Assembly: GCA_017557425.1 (NCBI GenBank)
Contig: JAFYYU010000008.1
Location: 1-38,273, forward strand
Reading direction: 5' to 3'
Origin: Muribaculaceae bacterium
GTDB taxonomy: Bacteria; Bacteroidota; Bacteroidia; Bacteroidales; Muribaculaceae
DNA length: 38,273 bases
Positions 6,960 to 15,032 of the stretch are shown here, in pieces. A program made the translations under genes and the position numbers. A model generated the notes under the pieces. It was not told the DNA's origin. It saw nothing but the letters and a program-made list of their open reading frames with translations, and ran no database searches. Numbering within the stretch: position 1 is the stretch's first letter; each line of letters opens with the position of its first letter.

Positions 6960-7036
6960 TTATTGATTATTGAAAAAACACATCAAAGGGCAAGCCGCCC
7001 TCAAGAATTGCTCGTCTATATTATAGGCATAAATCA

Positions 7037-7067
7037 GGCGACGGGACCAAGGTGAGGTCTCGCCGCC
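7037..7067. terminator. Hairpin between convergent genes
   Basis: GGCGACGGGACC (7037-7048) pairs with GGTCTCGCCGCC (7056-7067) with one mismatch and one wobble. Flanking TATAGGC and GCCTATA can extend it. A T-rich stretch is found on both strands, so it may end transcription from both the immunity-type genes and the pyrophosphatase gene. Confidence 0.6.
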
Positions 7068-7108
7068 TATATTTACGGGGGCTCGCAATTAAGCCCTAAA
7101 AGGGATTC

Positions 7109-9532
7109 TTATTTCTTGTAGGCGTCGATGATGTTGTCGATGTTGTCGTCGATGCGCATGCGGTAGAACGAGCGCCATACGAAGTAGATAGCGACAATCA
7201 CGAAGATGATGCCTACCCAGGGAGCAAACTCACGGAAGTTCTCGCTGATAGCCATCTCCATCGCCAGCAGACCGAACAGGGTGGTGAACTTGATGATGGG
7301 GTTCAGCGAAACGGATGAGGTGTCCTTGAAGGGATCGCCCACGGTGTCACCGACAACCGATGCGTCGTGCAGGTCGGTGCCCTTGAGGTCAAGATCCACC
7401 TCAACGACCTTCTTGCTGTTGTCCCAGCTACCACCGGCATTGGCCATGAATACAGCCTGGAACAGACCGAAGAGGGCAATCGAAATCAGGTAGGAGACGA
7501 AGAGCGAAACGGCATTGTTGCCGCCCACGCTACCAGGCGATGCCAAGCAGGCGAAGCCCAGCGCGAAGAAGAAGATGGCCAGGAAGATGTTGAACATACC
7601 CTTCTGGGCATACTGTGTGCAGATCTTAACGACCTCGACCGAGGACTTGGTGTCAGCCTTCTTGGGCGCGTTGGGATCGAGCTTGATGTGGTCCTTGATG
7701 AAGGCAACGGCGCGGTTGGCGCCCACGGTAACGGCCTGGGTCGAAGCACCGGTGAACCAGTAGATAACACAGCCACCCAGCAGGAAGCCGATGATGGTGT
7801 AAGGATTCAACAGGTTCAACAGGCTGGCGGGATCCACTCCGAGGGTCTTCTGAATCACAAGGATGATGGAGAAAATCATCGTGGTAGCGCCCACAACGGC
7901 GGTACCGATGAGCACGGGCTTGGCAGTAGCCTTGAAGGTGTTGCCTGCGCCGTCGTTCTCCTCCAGGTAGTGTTTGGACTTCTCCCAGTCGGGCTTGAAG
8001 CCGAAGTCACGCTCGATTTCCTCGTCCTTGTTGGGCACTTCCTCGATGAGGGAGAGCTCATAGACGCTCTGGGCGTTGTCGGTCACGGGGCCGTAGCTGT
8101 CCACAGCGATGGTCACGGGACCCATACCCAGCATACCGAAGGCCACGAGGCCGAAGGCAAAGACGGCGGGATAGGACATCAGGGCCTCAGGGATGTCGAT
8201 GGAGAAGGCATAGCCCACGAACATGAGCAGCACGAAGGCCAAACCCGTCCAGAAGCCCGAGAAGTTACCGGCCACGAAACCGCTGAGGATGTTCAGCGAA
8301 GCGCCGCCGTGGTGTGAAGCCTTAACGACCTCCATGACATGGCCGCTCTTGGGCGAAGTGAAAATCTTGGTAATCTCGGGGATGAGGGCGGCACCCAGCG
8401 TACCCATCGAGATGATGCTGGCCAACTGCCACCACAGGTTGGGCTGCCCGGCGATATTGCCCAACTGCAGATAGGAAACGACGTAAGTAACGGCGATACT
8501 CAGCACGCTGGCGAACCACACGAGCGAGGTCAGCGGTTTCTCGAAATCCAGGCTGTCCTTCCCGGCATATTTGGCCTTGCAGAAAGCCTTGTTGACCCAG
8601 TAGGCCACGATGCTGGTAATCACCATGAGGATACGCATCGAGAAGATCCACACGAGCAGGTTCTTCTGCATCTCGGGATCCTTGACGGCGAGCAGGATGA
8701 ACGATACCAGAGCCACACCCGTCACGCCATAGGTCTCAAAGCCGTCGGCCGTGGGACCGACACTGTCACCGGCGTTGTCGCCCGTGCAGTCGGCAATCAC
8801 ACCGGGGTTGCGGGGATCGTCCTCACCGATCTTGAAGACCACCTTCATCAAGTCACTGCCGATGTCGGCAATCTTGGTAAAGATACCTCCGGCGATACGC
8901 AGCGCACTGGCACCGAGGCTCTCACCGATGGCGAAGCCGATGAGGCATACACCAGCCAAGGTCTCGGGGACAAACAACAGGATGACCAGCATGATGATGA
9001 GCTCAACGCACACCAGCATCACACCGATGCTCATACCCGCGTTCAAGGGGATGTTGAGCAGGCGCAGCGGGTCGCGGCGCAACGAGGCGAACGCCATGCG
9101 GGCGTTAGCGTAGGTGTTCATGCGGATACCGTAGGCTGCCACGGCATAGGAGCCGAGCATACCGATTACGGTGGACAGCAGGATAATGAGCACCTCACCC
9201 ACCGACATCTGGCTCAAACCACCAAAGTAGAATGCCACCACCACGCCGATGAAAACGAACAGGATGGCGAGGAAACGGCCCTGCTGCTTGAGGTAAGTCG
9301 AACAGGTCTTGTAAATCACCTCACCAATCTCGCGCATGGCAGGATGCACAGGCAGGCTCTTGGTCTTCAAGAAATGATAGACGCCAAAGCACATTCCCAA
9401 GATGCAAACCAGGAATCCCCAATGCAGGAAACTGAGGTCATGCAGCGACTGCGGCATCACCAGGTCGGCTTCGCTGGCGCTCAACCCCAGCGAGGAGGCC
9501 AATGCCAACAACAGAATAAAGGATTTCTTCAT
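7109..9532 (-). CDS. hppA: Membrane-bound ion-translocating pyrophosphatase (divergent type)
   Basis: An 807-residue multi-helix inner-membrane enzyme that hydrolyses pyrophosphate and pumps H+ and/or Na+. Core signatures are EDDPRNPGVIADCTGDNAGD (about 237-256) with ADGFETYG (262-269), DSYGPVTDNAQSVYE (478-492), ASHHGGASLNILSGF (405-419), and DTVGDPFKDTSSVSLNP near the C-terminus. It differs from the common form. The usual DVGADLVGKVE block reads DIGSDLMKVVFKIG and is one residue shorter. About 30 residues rich in charged side chains separate the DNA block from GNTFKA. Lysine 534 stands where K+-dependent enzymes usually have alanine. A signal-peptide-like helix starts the protein. It is likely a member of a divergent clade; its ion specificity is unknown. 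Confidence 0.9.
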   Translation of the reverse strand: MKKSFILLLALASSLGLSASEADLVMPQSLHDLSFLHWGFLVCILGMCFGVYHFLKTKSLPVHPAMREIGEVIYKTCSTYLKQQGRFLAILFVFIGVVVAFYFGGLSQMSVGEVLIILLSTVIGMLGSYAVAAYGIRMNTYANARMAFASLRRDPLRLLNIPLNAGMSIGVMLVCVELIIMLVILLFVPETLAGVCLIGFAIGESLGASALRIAGGIFTKIADIGSDLMKVVFKIGEDDPRNPGVIADCTGDNAGDSVGPTADGFETYGVTGVALVSFILLAVKDPEMQKNLLVWIFSMRILMVITSIVAYWVNKAFCKAKYAGKDSLDFEKPLTSLVWFASVLSIAVTYVVSYLQLGNIAGQPNLWWQLASIISMGTLGAALIPEITKIFTSPKSGHVMEVVKASHHGGASLNILSGFVAGNFSGFWTGLAFVLLMFVGYAFSIDIPEALMSYPAVFAFGLVAFGMLGMGPVTIAVDSYGPVTDNAQSVYELSLIEEVPNKDEEIERDFGFKPDWEKSKHYLEENDGAGNTFKATAKPVLIGTAVVGATTMIFSIILVIQKTLGVDPASLLNLLNPYTIIGFLLGGCVIYWFTGASTQAVTVGANRAVAFIKDHIKLDPNAPKKADTKSSVEVVKICTQYAQKGMFNIFLAIFFFALGFACLASPGSVGGNNAVSLFVSYLISIALFGLFQAVFMANAGGSWDNSKKVVEVDLDLKGTDLHDASVVGDTVGDPFKDTSSVSLNPIIKFTTLFGLLAMEMAISENFREFAPWVGIIFVIVAIYFVWRSFYRMRIDDNIDNIIDAYKK

Positions 9533-9618
9533 AGATGTTTTGAATTTTACTTGCGTTTATGTTGAATTGTTAATGTTGTCAGTAAAGGTTTTCAGGTCAT
9601 TTTTCTTGAAAACGTGTG

Positions 9619-9626
9619 CAAAGATA
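9619..9626 (-). promoter_or_regulatory. -7 box upstream of the pyrophosphatase gene
   Basis: On the minus strand, TATCTTTG at 9626-9619 matches the Bacteroidetes -7 box, about 87 bases before the start codon. A TTTG lies 24 bases further upstream (9654-9651), a slightly long spacer. Confidence 0.5.
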
Positions 9627-9756
9627 CTACCATTTTTTTAAGTAGGTGTACAAATATTGAGAAATTAACACCCGTCGCGCGAAAAAAATCTGTTTCACGA
9701 CGCTAAAAGGGCTAAAATGATGGCAAAAGAAGCGCGTTTTAGCGGTTTTCGGTGAC

Positions 9757-9792
9757 AAAATGACGAGGGTTTCGGCAAATTGCTGTCATTTT
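9757..9792 (-). terminator. Possible terminator hairpin after the DUF2461 gene
   Basis: AAAATGAC (9757-9764) pairs with GTCATTTT (9785-9792), about 30 bases beyond the DUF2461 stop. The T stretch is part of the stem, so termination strength is uncertain. Confidence 0.35.
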
Positions 9793-9822
9793 CCCAGGTT
9801 ACGATTTATAACTAAGCAGGGC

Positions 9823-10488
9823 TTATTCAAACACATAATTAAGGAAATCATGCAAAGGTTTGAGAGGTTGTAAGTCGCATGCCACCCGCTCAACCCAGTC
9901 ACCGCAGTCAAAATAACGCTCATCGACATGCATGACCATGAGATACTCCTTCATTTTCAGGTATTGGGCGAGCGGATGGTCCTTGGGATAGCCCTTGGGC
10001 ATGGATTTCAGGCTTTGGGACATCCACTGGTAGCGGGAGGTGATATCGGGATGATTGACGATGGCCAGGAACTCCTCGGGTTCGGCATCGATAAGTCCGC
10101 GCAGCTGGTCCAGAATGGGTTTTTCTGGCCACCAGATGCCACCGCACAGCATCAGTTCGTCAACACCGATGTGCACATAGTAGCCCGACTGCACCGTGTG
10201 GCGCCCGCCGCGGCCGATGACACCCGAGAAATAGGTCTTATACGGGCTCTTGTCGTGGGAGAAGCGGATGTCACGGTAGATGCGGTACACGCAATCCTTG
10301 ACTGCGAGGCCGCGCACATCAGGGAAAAATTCGGCGATGAGCGCGATGAGGCGTTCCATATCCTGCTCCCAGGGTGCACGCAGGGCGTCATATTCGCCTT
10401 TGTGCGCCTTGAACCATGTGCGGTCGTTATTGACAACCAACTGTCGCAGGAAAGTGAGAATGTCAGAAATATTGCTGGCAGATTTCAT
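9823..10488 (-). CDS. DUF2461 family protein
   Basis: A 221-residue protein from the ATG at 10488. The longer frame to 10524 is rejected because a perfect promoter (-7 box 10519-10512) lies within it. The DUF2461 (TIGR02453-type) pattern is clear: FLRQLVVNNDRTWFKAHKGEY near the start, YRIYRDIRFSHDKSPYKTYF (about 72-91), GYYVHIGVDELMLCGGIWWP (about 106-125) and a C-terminal KEYLMVMH stretch. Members are widespread, soluble and of unknown function; the fold is thought to be alpha/beta. It is a single-gene transcription unit, divergent from the C10 peptidase gene at 10749, with which it shares the intergenic region. Confidence 0.88.
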   Translation of the reverse strand: MKSASNISDILTFLRQLVVNNDRTWFKAHKGEYDALRAPWEQDMERLIALIAEFFPDVRGLAVKDCVYRIYRDIRFSHDKSPYKTYFSGVIGRGGRHTVQSGYYVHIGVDELMLCGGIWWPEKPILDQLRGLIDAEPEEFLAIVNHPDITSRYQWMSQSLKSMPKGYPKDHPLAQYLKMKEYLMVMHVDERYFDCGDWVERVACDLQPLKPLHDFLNYVFE

Positions 10489-10511
10489 CGTTATCTTGGA
10501 TTTATATGCCG

Positions 10512-10543
10512 CAAAGATAATCACTTAAGGCCAAATCAGCAAA
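10512..10543 (-). promoter_or_regulatory. Consensus promoter of the DUF2461 gene
   Basis: On the minus strand, TTTG at 10543-10540 and TATCTTTG at 10519-10512 with a 20-base spacer. It fixes the start codon at 10488 rather than 10524. Confidence 0.75.
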
Positions 10544-10628
10544 CATTTTATGGCTCTGTTTTGGGGCCATCTGCCAAAAGACAATTACTTACAAAAAACA
10601 GCGGTTTATTGAAAAACATTGATTTTTA

Positions 10629-10660
10629 TTTGCAGGAATGGCGACAAACTATTATCTTTG
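10629..10660 (+). promoter_or_regulatory. Consensus promoter of the large C10 peptidase gene
   Basis: TTTG at 10629-10632 and TATCTTTG at 10653-10660 with a 20-base spacer. Transcription would begin near 10667, giving an AT-rich leader of about 80 bases and excluding the upstream in-frame ATG at 10638. Confidence 0.8.
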
Positions 10661-10748
10661 TGGCGCTGTTAAATCTAATTTATTAGAATACATCTTATTA
10701 AATACAATAACCTTAATAAACATTAATTACTACTTAAACTTAATGCTT

Positions 10749-13700
10749 ATGAAGAAATTTTTATTTTTTCTGTCTGCCATAATTATGGCAATGTCATTGT
10801 CGGCTGCACCTGTCGATCAGTTTACAGCCGCTAGAAAAGCACAGAGTTTCTTAACCAATGAGCTGTATGCAGGTAAAATCATGTCACCTGCAGCAGTCAC
10901 ACCTGTGCTGCTCAAGGCAGAGATGGGCATTTCAAAGCTTAACCAGCCCGTCTATTACATCTACAACACCGCCACTACATTCATCGTAGTTGCCGGTGAT
11001 GACCGCGCTGTTGACATCCTCATGGTGGGCGACCGTCCCCTGAGAGACGTGAACAACCTGCCCGGTGGTATGCAGGACATGCTCGGACAGTACAAGGACC
11101 AGATCATGTTCCTCCAGGAGCACCCGGGCCTGCGTCCTACGAGCGTAGAAGAGCCCTCTGCACCGATGCTCAATGCTACCACCTATGGCCCGCTGCTGAC
11201 TTGCAACTGGGACCAGGAAGCACCCTACTACAACCAGTGTAAGTTCAGCAACTATCAGTGTCTGACTGGCTGCCCCGCAACATCGGCTTCGATGGTGTTC
11301 TACTTCTGGAAGTATCCCACTGGTGAAACGGGTGTTGTACCCGGCTACAAGTCAACCATCAGTATATCGAACTACAGCTCGAAGAGCTATACCCACTCGG
11401 CACTGCCCTCGACCACATTTGACTGGGCCAACATGCTTGACAGCTACACCGGCAGCTACACTACCGCCCAGGGTACTGCTGTTGCCACGTTGATGCACTA
11501 TGTAGGACAGGCCGAGCGCATGGGCTATGGTGTTAACGGTAGTGGTGTGAGTGTGGACAGCGTCTGCAACATCCGTGACGCGTTCCTCCGTTTTGGCTAT
11601 GACTCAAGCACCACCCGCTTCGTGAAGAAGACCAGCGCCTACAGCGGTGGCAGCACGCTCTACAGTGACTCACAATGGGCTTCCATGATTCAAGAGGAGA
11701 TGGCCGCAGGCCGTCCCATCGTCTTCTGTGCCGTTAGCTCCAGTGCTGGTGGCCACGCCTTCAACGTTGACGGTTACAACAGCAGCACCAACAAGTACCA
11801 CATCAACTTCGGTTGGAGTGGCGAGGGTAACGCTTGGTGCGCACTGAACTCCTTCGGCTACAGCAGCTACAACTTCAACGTTTATCAGCAGATGGTAATC
11901 GGTATCCAGCCGCCCAGCGGCAGCTCCGCTACTCCCACGCTGACCGTTAGCCCCACCTCGCTGTCATTCAGCGCTACTGCAGGTGAGACCGTGAGCAAGA
12001 CCTTCACCGTTACCGGTACCAACCTCACCGGCAATGTAACCCTGACCAAGACCGATGCAAACGGTGTTTATACCATTTCGCCCTCGACCATCACTGCCAG
12101 CGCTGCAGCCAGCGGTGCCACCGTTACCGTGACCTACAAGCCCACTGCAGCCGGCACCCACACGGGCAGCATCGCCATTGCCAGCAGCGGTGCAACGAGC
12201 AAGACCGTTTCGCTCTCGGGTACTGCAAGTGCAGCCGCCCTCACGACCTATACTCCCGTGATGAGCGCCGCCAACAGCAGCTACATCACCACGTCGAGCT
12301 TCCGCGCCGACTGGACCGACCAGACCGCAAGCGCTAACGTATCGAGCTACACCCTCCAAGTGAACGGCCAGGGTTCGACCCCGTCGAACGAGGTTACTCT
12401 GCTGGGTACCATCAACGGCAGCAACTACACCGGCAGCTACACCAACATCACGCTGACTGCTCCTTGGGGCGGCTCCAACGTGAGGGGTGGTAACAACGCT
12501 GTTTACACCAAGAACTCGTCGGGTACCGGTAACATCACGTTCACTGTACCCTCGGGTTACACCAATGCCACCTTCAGCGTACAGATCACGACTGTATCCG
12601 GCACCTATGGCACGGGTAACATCACCGTGAAGTCGGCCAGCACATCAGCACTGGGCCACACCTTCTCAAAGGGCGAGACCTACACCTGGATTGTAACTGC
12701 CAGCTCAGGCGACAAGATCACCATCTACTCGACCGACAGCAGCTACTCACCCGATATGTCGCTGATTAAGGTATATGCAGGCAACATCAACCTCAATGCC
12801 AGCGAGACCGGCGACGCCAATGCCCGTACCATCACCGGCATCACCAACAAGTATTACACCGTTAGCAACCTGACGGCAGGTGCCACCTATACTTATAAGG
12901 TAAAGGCCCTCTACACCGATGGTACTTCTAGTGCTTGGAGTAATGAGCAGAGCGTTACCCTCAACGAGGAGCAGCAGACCGCTACCCCGACCCTGACGGT
13001 AACTCCCACCAGCCTGAGCATGAGTGCTAAGGTAGGTGCCACCAAGACCGCTACCTTCAAGGTAACTGGTGCCGACCTGACCGGCAACGTAACGCTCAGC
13101 CTGAGCGGTGCCAGCGTCTTCAGCATCTCGACGACCAGCATCACGGCAGCCAATGCCGCTAACGGCGTGAACGTGACTGTGACTTATGCTCCCACTGCTT
13201 ATGGCACGCAGACGGCTACCGTAACTGTTGCCAGCTCGGGTGCTACCAGCAAGACCGTTGCCCTGACCGGTAACGCTACCCTGGACAAGGCAGATCCCGT
13301 CCTGAATGCTGCCACCAACATCAGCAGCACCGGCTTCACGGCTAATTGGACCCACGATGTTGATGCATCGAGCGTATCGAGCTACTCGTTGTATGCTACA
13401 CGCACCGCCGTGCCCGACGATGATGAGCCCACCGGCTCCACCCTGCTTGGCAGCCTCGACGGCAGCAACTACACCGGCAGCTACGCCAGCATCACGCTGA
13501 CCTCGCCTTGGGGCGGTTCTAACGTGAAGGCAGGTAATGGAGCTATCTACACCAAGAACTCTACATCATGGTGGGGCTCTTCTTCGACCCGCGGCTACAT
13601 TACTTACACGATTCCTTCGGGCTACAGCAATGCCACCTTCACTGTCCAGATCACTACCGCCAGCACCAGCTACGGCAGTGGTAACATCACAGTGATGTCG

Positions 13701-14213
13701 ACCAAGACTTCGGCTGTTGGTCATAGCTTCTCAAAGGGCGAAACCTACACTTGGACGGTAACCGGTAGCGCCGGCGACGTGATCAAGCTCTACTCGACCG
13801 ACAGTAGCTACTCGCCCGACATGACAATGATCGCCATCTATGCAGGCACGTTGAACCTCAACGCTAGTGTCAGCGGCGACCAGGCCGAGTTTGTAGTCAC
13901 CGACATCGATGCCGGCACAACGGGCATCACCCTGAGCAACCTCACTGAGGGTGCCACCTACTCCTACTACCTTGTTGCCAACTATGTTGACGGCACCACC
14001 GCAACCAGCAACACTCAGGAGGTAACCCTTGTCACCGTTAACTTGGGCAACAATACCGCCATCAACGCTATCGCCGCTGACGTCGACGAGGTTGAGTCGG
14101 TAACCTACGTTAACATGTCCGGTGTTCAGAGCAAGCAGCCTTGGGATGGCGTTAACATTGTGGTTACCCGTTACAAGAACGGCACGATGAAGAGCACCAA
14201 GGTTCGTTATTAA
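10749..14213 (+). CDS. Secreted C10 (streptopain-type) cysteine peptidase with duplicated beta-sandwich modules and a sorting-like tail
   Basis: 1154 residues from the ATG at 10749 (10743 is possible). A signal peptide (about 1-20) precedes a SpeB-like propeptide (about 20-140, with VVAGDDRAVDILMVG). The catalytic domain (about 145-388) has the nucleophile in LTGCPATSASMVFYFW (Cys about 175) and the histidine in GGHAFNVDG (His about 336), with INFGWSGEGN after it. Two tandem modules of about 350 residues follow (11931-12980 and 12984-14037). Each has a beta-sandwich starting TPTLTV and an FnIII-like domain interrupted by another beta domain. The C-terminus has YVNMSGVQSK then DGVNIVVTRYKNGT, resembling a type IX sorting signal. 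Relatives such as interpain and streptopain degrade host proteins. It has no dockerin, unlike the two paralogues downstream. Confidence 0.88.
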   Translation: MKKFLFFLSAIIMAMSLSAAPVDQFTAARKAQSFLTNELYAGKIMSPAAVTPVLLKAEMGISKLNQPVYYIYNTATTFIVVAGDDRAVDILMVGDRPLRDVNNLPGGMQDMLGQYKDQIMFLQEHPGLRPTSVEEPSAPMLNATTYGPLLTCNWDQEAPYYNQCKFSNYQCLTGCPATSASMVFYFWKYPTGETGVVPGYKSTISISNYSSKSYTHSALPSTTFDWANMLDSYTGSYTTAQGTAVATLMHYVGQAERMGYGVNGSGVSVDSVCNIRDAFLRFGYDSSTTRFVKKTSAYSGGSTLYSDSQWASMIQEEMAAGRPIVFCAVSSSAGGHAFNVDGYNSSTNKYHINFGWSGEGNAWCALNSFGYSSYNFNVYQQMVIGIQPPSGSSATPTLTVSPTSLSFSATAGETVSKTFTVTGTNLTGNVTLTKTDANGVYTISPSTITASAAASGATVTVTYKPTAAGTHTGSIAIASSGATSKTVSLSGTASAAALTTYTPVMSAANSSYITTSSFRADWTDQTASANVSSYTLQVNGQGSTPSNEVTLLGTINGSNYTGSYTNITLTAPWGGSNVRGGNNAVYTKNSSGTGNITFTVPSGYTNATFSVQITTVSGTYGTGNITVKSASTSALGHTFSKGETYTWIVTASSGDKITIYSTDSSYSPDMSLIKVYAGNINLNASETGDANARTITGITNKYYTVSNLTAGATYTYKVKALYTDGTSSAWSNEQSVTLNEEQQTATPTLTVTPTSLSMSAKVGATKTATFKVTGADLTGNVTLSLSGASVFSISTTSITAANAANGVNVTVTYAPTAYGTQTATVTVASSGATSKTVALTGNATLDKADPVLNAATNISSTGFTANWTHDVDASSVSSYSLYATRTAVPDDDEPTGSTLLGSLDGSNYTGSYASITLTSPWGGSNVKAGNGAIYTKNSTSWWGSSSTRGYITYTIPSGYSNATFTVQITTASTSYGSGNITVMSTKTSAVGHSFSKGETYTWTVTGSAGDVIKLYSTDSSYSPDMTMIAIYAGTLNLNASVSGDQAEFVVTDIDAGTTGITLSNLTEGATYSYYLVANYVDGTTATSNTQEVTLVTVNLGNNTAINAIAADVDEVESVTYVNMSGVQSKQPWDGVNIVVTRYKNGTMKSTKVRY
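11931..12980 (+). repeat. Internal module, copy 1
   Basis: About 1050 bases coding for a beta-sandwich (TPTLTVSPTSLSFSA onward), an FnIII-like half, an inserted beta domain (GSNYTGSYTNITLT to KVYAGNINLNA) and the closing FnIII half. It is repeated at 12984-14037 with long near-identical DNA stretches around 12415-12490 and 13458-13530. Confidence 0.75.
12984..14037 (+). repeat. Internal module, copy 2
   Basis: Second copy of the module at 11931-12980, starting TPTLTVTPTSLSMSA. The inserted beta domain is best conserved (GSNYTGSYASITLT, SFSKGETYTW, YSTDSSYSPDM). The closing FnIII half is more diverged than in copy 1. Confidence 0.75.
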
Positions 14214-14257
14214 GAACTATGCGTTAGTATTCCAATATACTAATAATCAAACGCTTT

Positions 14258-14300
14258 AATAAGGGCGGCGCCGGTGTTGGCGCCGCCCTTATTGTTTTTT
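14258..14300 (+). terminator. Strong intrinsic terminator after the large peptidase gene
   Basis: A perfect 15-bp stem (14258-14272 with 14279-14293), GC-rich, six-base loop, followed by G and six T. It ends the peptidase transcript and insulates the TetR operon. Confidence 0.92.
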
Positions 14301-14338
14301 AAACCAAAAATAATACCATTACGAAGCACTAAAACCAA

Positions 14339-14366
14339 GAAAACTTTTGGAGTTTTAAAAGTTTTC
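14339..14366. promoter_or_regulatory. Palindromic operator, probably for the adjacent TetR regulator
   Basis: GAAAACTTTT (14339-14348) and AAAAGTTTTC (14357-14366) form a perfect 10-bp inverted repeat with an 8-base spacer. The left arm overlaps the -33 TTTG of the regulator's promoter, so binding would block RNA polymerase. Symmetry, position and the adjacent TetR gene point to autoregulation of the whole efflux operon. Confidence 0.7.
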
Positions 14367-14376
14367 TCTAATTTTG
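14346..14376 (+). promoter_or_regulatory. Promoter of the TetR-efflux operon
   Basis: TTTG at 14346-14349 and TAATTTTG at 14369-14376 with a 19-base spacer, about 30 bases before the TetR start codon. It overlaps the palindrome at 14339-14366. Confidence 0.8.
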
Positions 14377-14406
14377 CACCCCAAATAGAATTACTAAGCT
14401 AACCCA

Positions 14407-15018
14407 ATGGATACAAGAGAACGTATTGTGAACGAATGCAGCCAGATGCTCATGAGCGTGGGGCCTACATCCATGACCATGGACGACGTAGCACGCGCCT
14501 GCGGCATCTCTAAGCGTACACTTTATGAGACATTCCCTGACAAGCGCACACTCATCGGCGAGTGTATCCACCATGAACACGAGCTCAAGAATGCGGCGCT
14601 GAAAGAGATTTTCAATACATCGTCGAACTGCTTCGAGGCGATGTACAGGGTGTATCAGCGCGCACGCAAGATGTATGAGGCGACATCAGTGGCCTTTTTC
14701 AACGATATCAAGCGCCTGTACCCCGATATTTTTGAAAAACATATCGAAAACGAGAAGACCGTGATCAACGGTATCGCATCGGTACTGCGCCAAGCCCAGG
14801 ACGAAGGCTTGGTCATCAAGCGCATCAATCCCGAGATTGCCGCCTACCTGTTCTCCCAGTCCCTGCGTGCACTGCATGAGAACTCCAACGGCGCCAAATA
14901 CGGCTTCAAAGATGAGGACATGTTTGACCATGTATTCATCAGCTTCCTGCGCGGCGTGGCAACCATCAAGGGCATCGAGATGATTGAGTATCTCGAACAA
15001 CAACAGCAAAATCAATAA
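14407..15018 (+). CDS. TetR/AcrR family transcriptional regulator of the efflux operon
   Basis: A 203-residue DNA-binding protein. The N-terminal TetR domain is clear: RERIVNECSQMLMSVGPTSM, then the helix-turn-helix TMDDVARACGISKRTLYETF (about 23-42) and PDKRTLIGECI. The rest is an all-helical ligand-binding and dimer domain that varies between members. It is the first gene of a collinear set encoding a TolC-type channel, adaptor and RND pump, starting only 14 bases before the channel gene. A palindrome overlapping its own promoter suggests that it represses itself and the pump until a ligand binds. The ligand cannot be inferred. Confidence 0.92.
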   Translation: MDTRERIVNECSQMLMSVGPTSMTMDDVARACGISKRTLYETFPDKRTLIGECIHHEHELKNAALKEIFNTSSNCFEAMYRVYQRARKMYEATSVAFFNDIKRLYPDIFEKHIENEKTVINGIASVLRQAQDEGLVIKRINPEIAAYLFSQSLRALHENSNGAKYGFKDEDMFDHVFISFLRGVATIKGIEMIEYLEQQQQNQ

Positions 15019-15032
15019 AACTACACGATACA

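Noticed and set aside
7367-9565. Two long plus-strand open frames opposite the pyrophosphatase gene (7367-8317 and 8339-9565)
   Set aside because: Both are mirror frames of hppA, are highly charged and low in complexity, and have no promoter or family signature.
10489-10524. N-terminal extension of the DUF2461 protein
   Set aside because: The consensus -7 box on the minus strand (10519-10512) lies inside it, so it would not be transcribed.
10638-10748. N-terminal extension of the large C10 peptidase
   Set aside because: The consensus -7 box (10653-10660) lies inside it, and the signal peptide begins at 10749.
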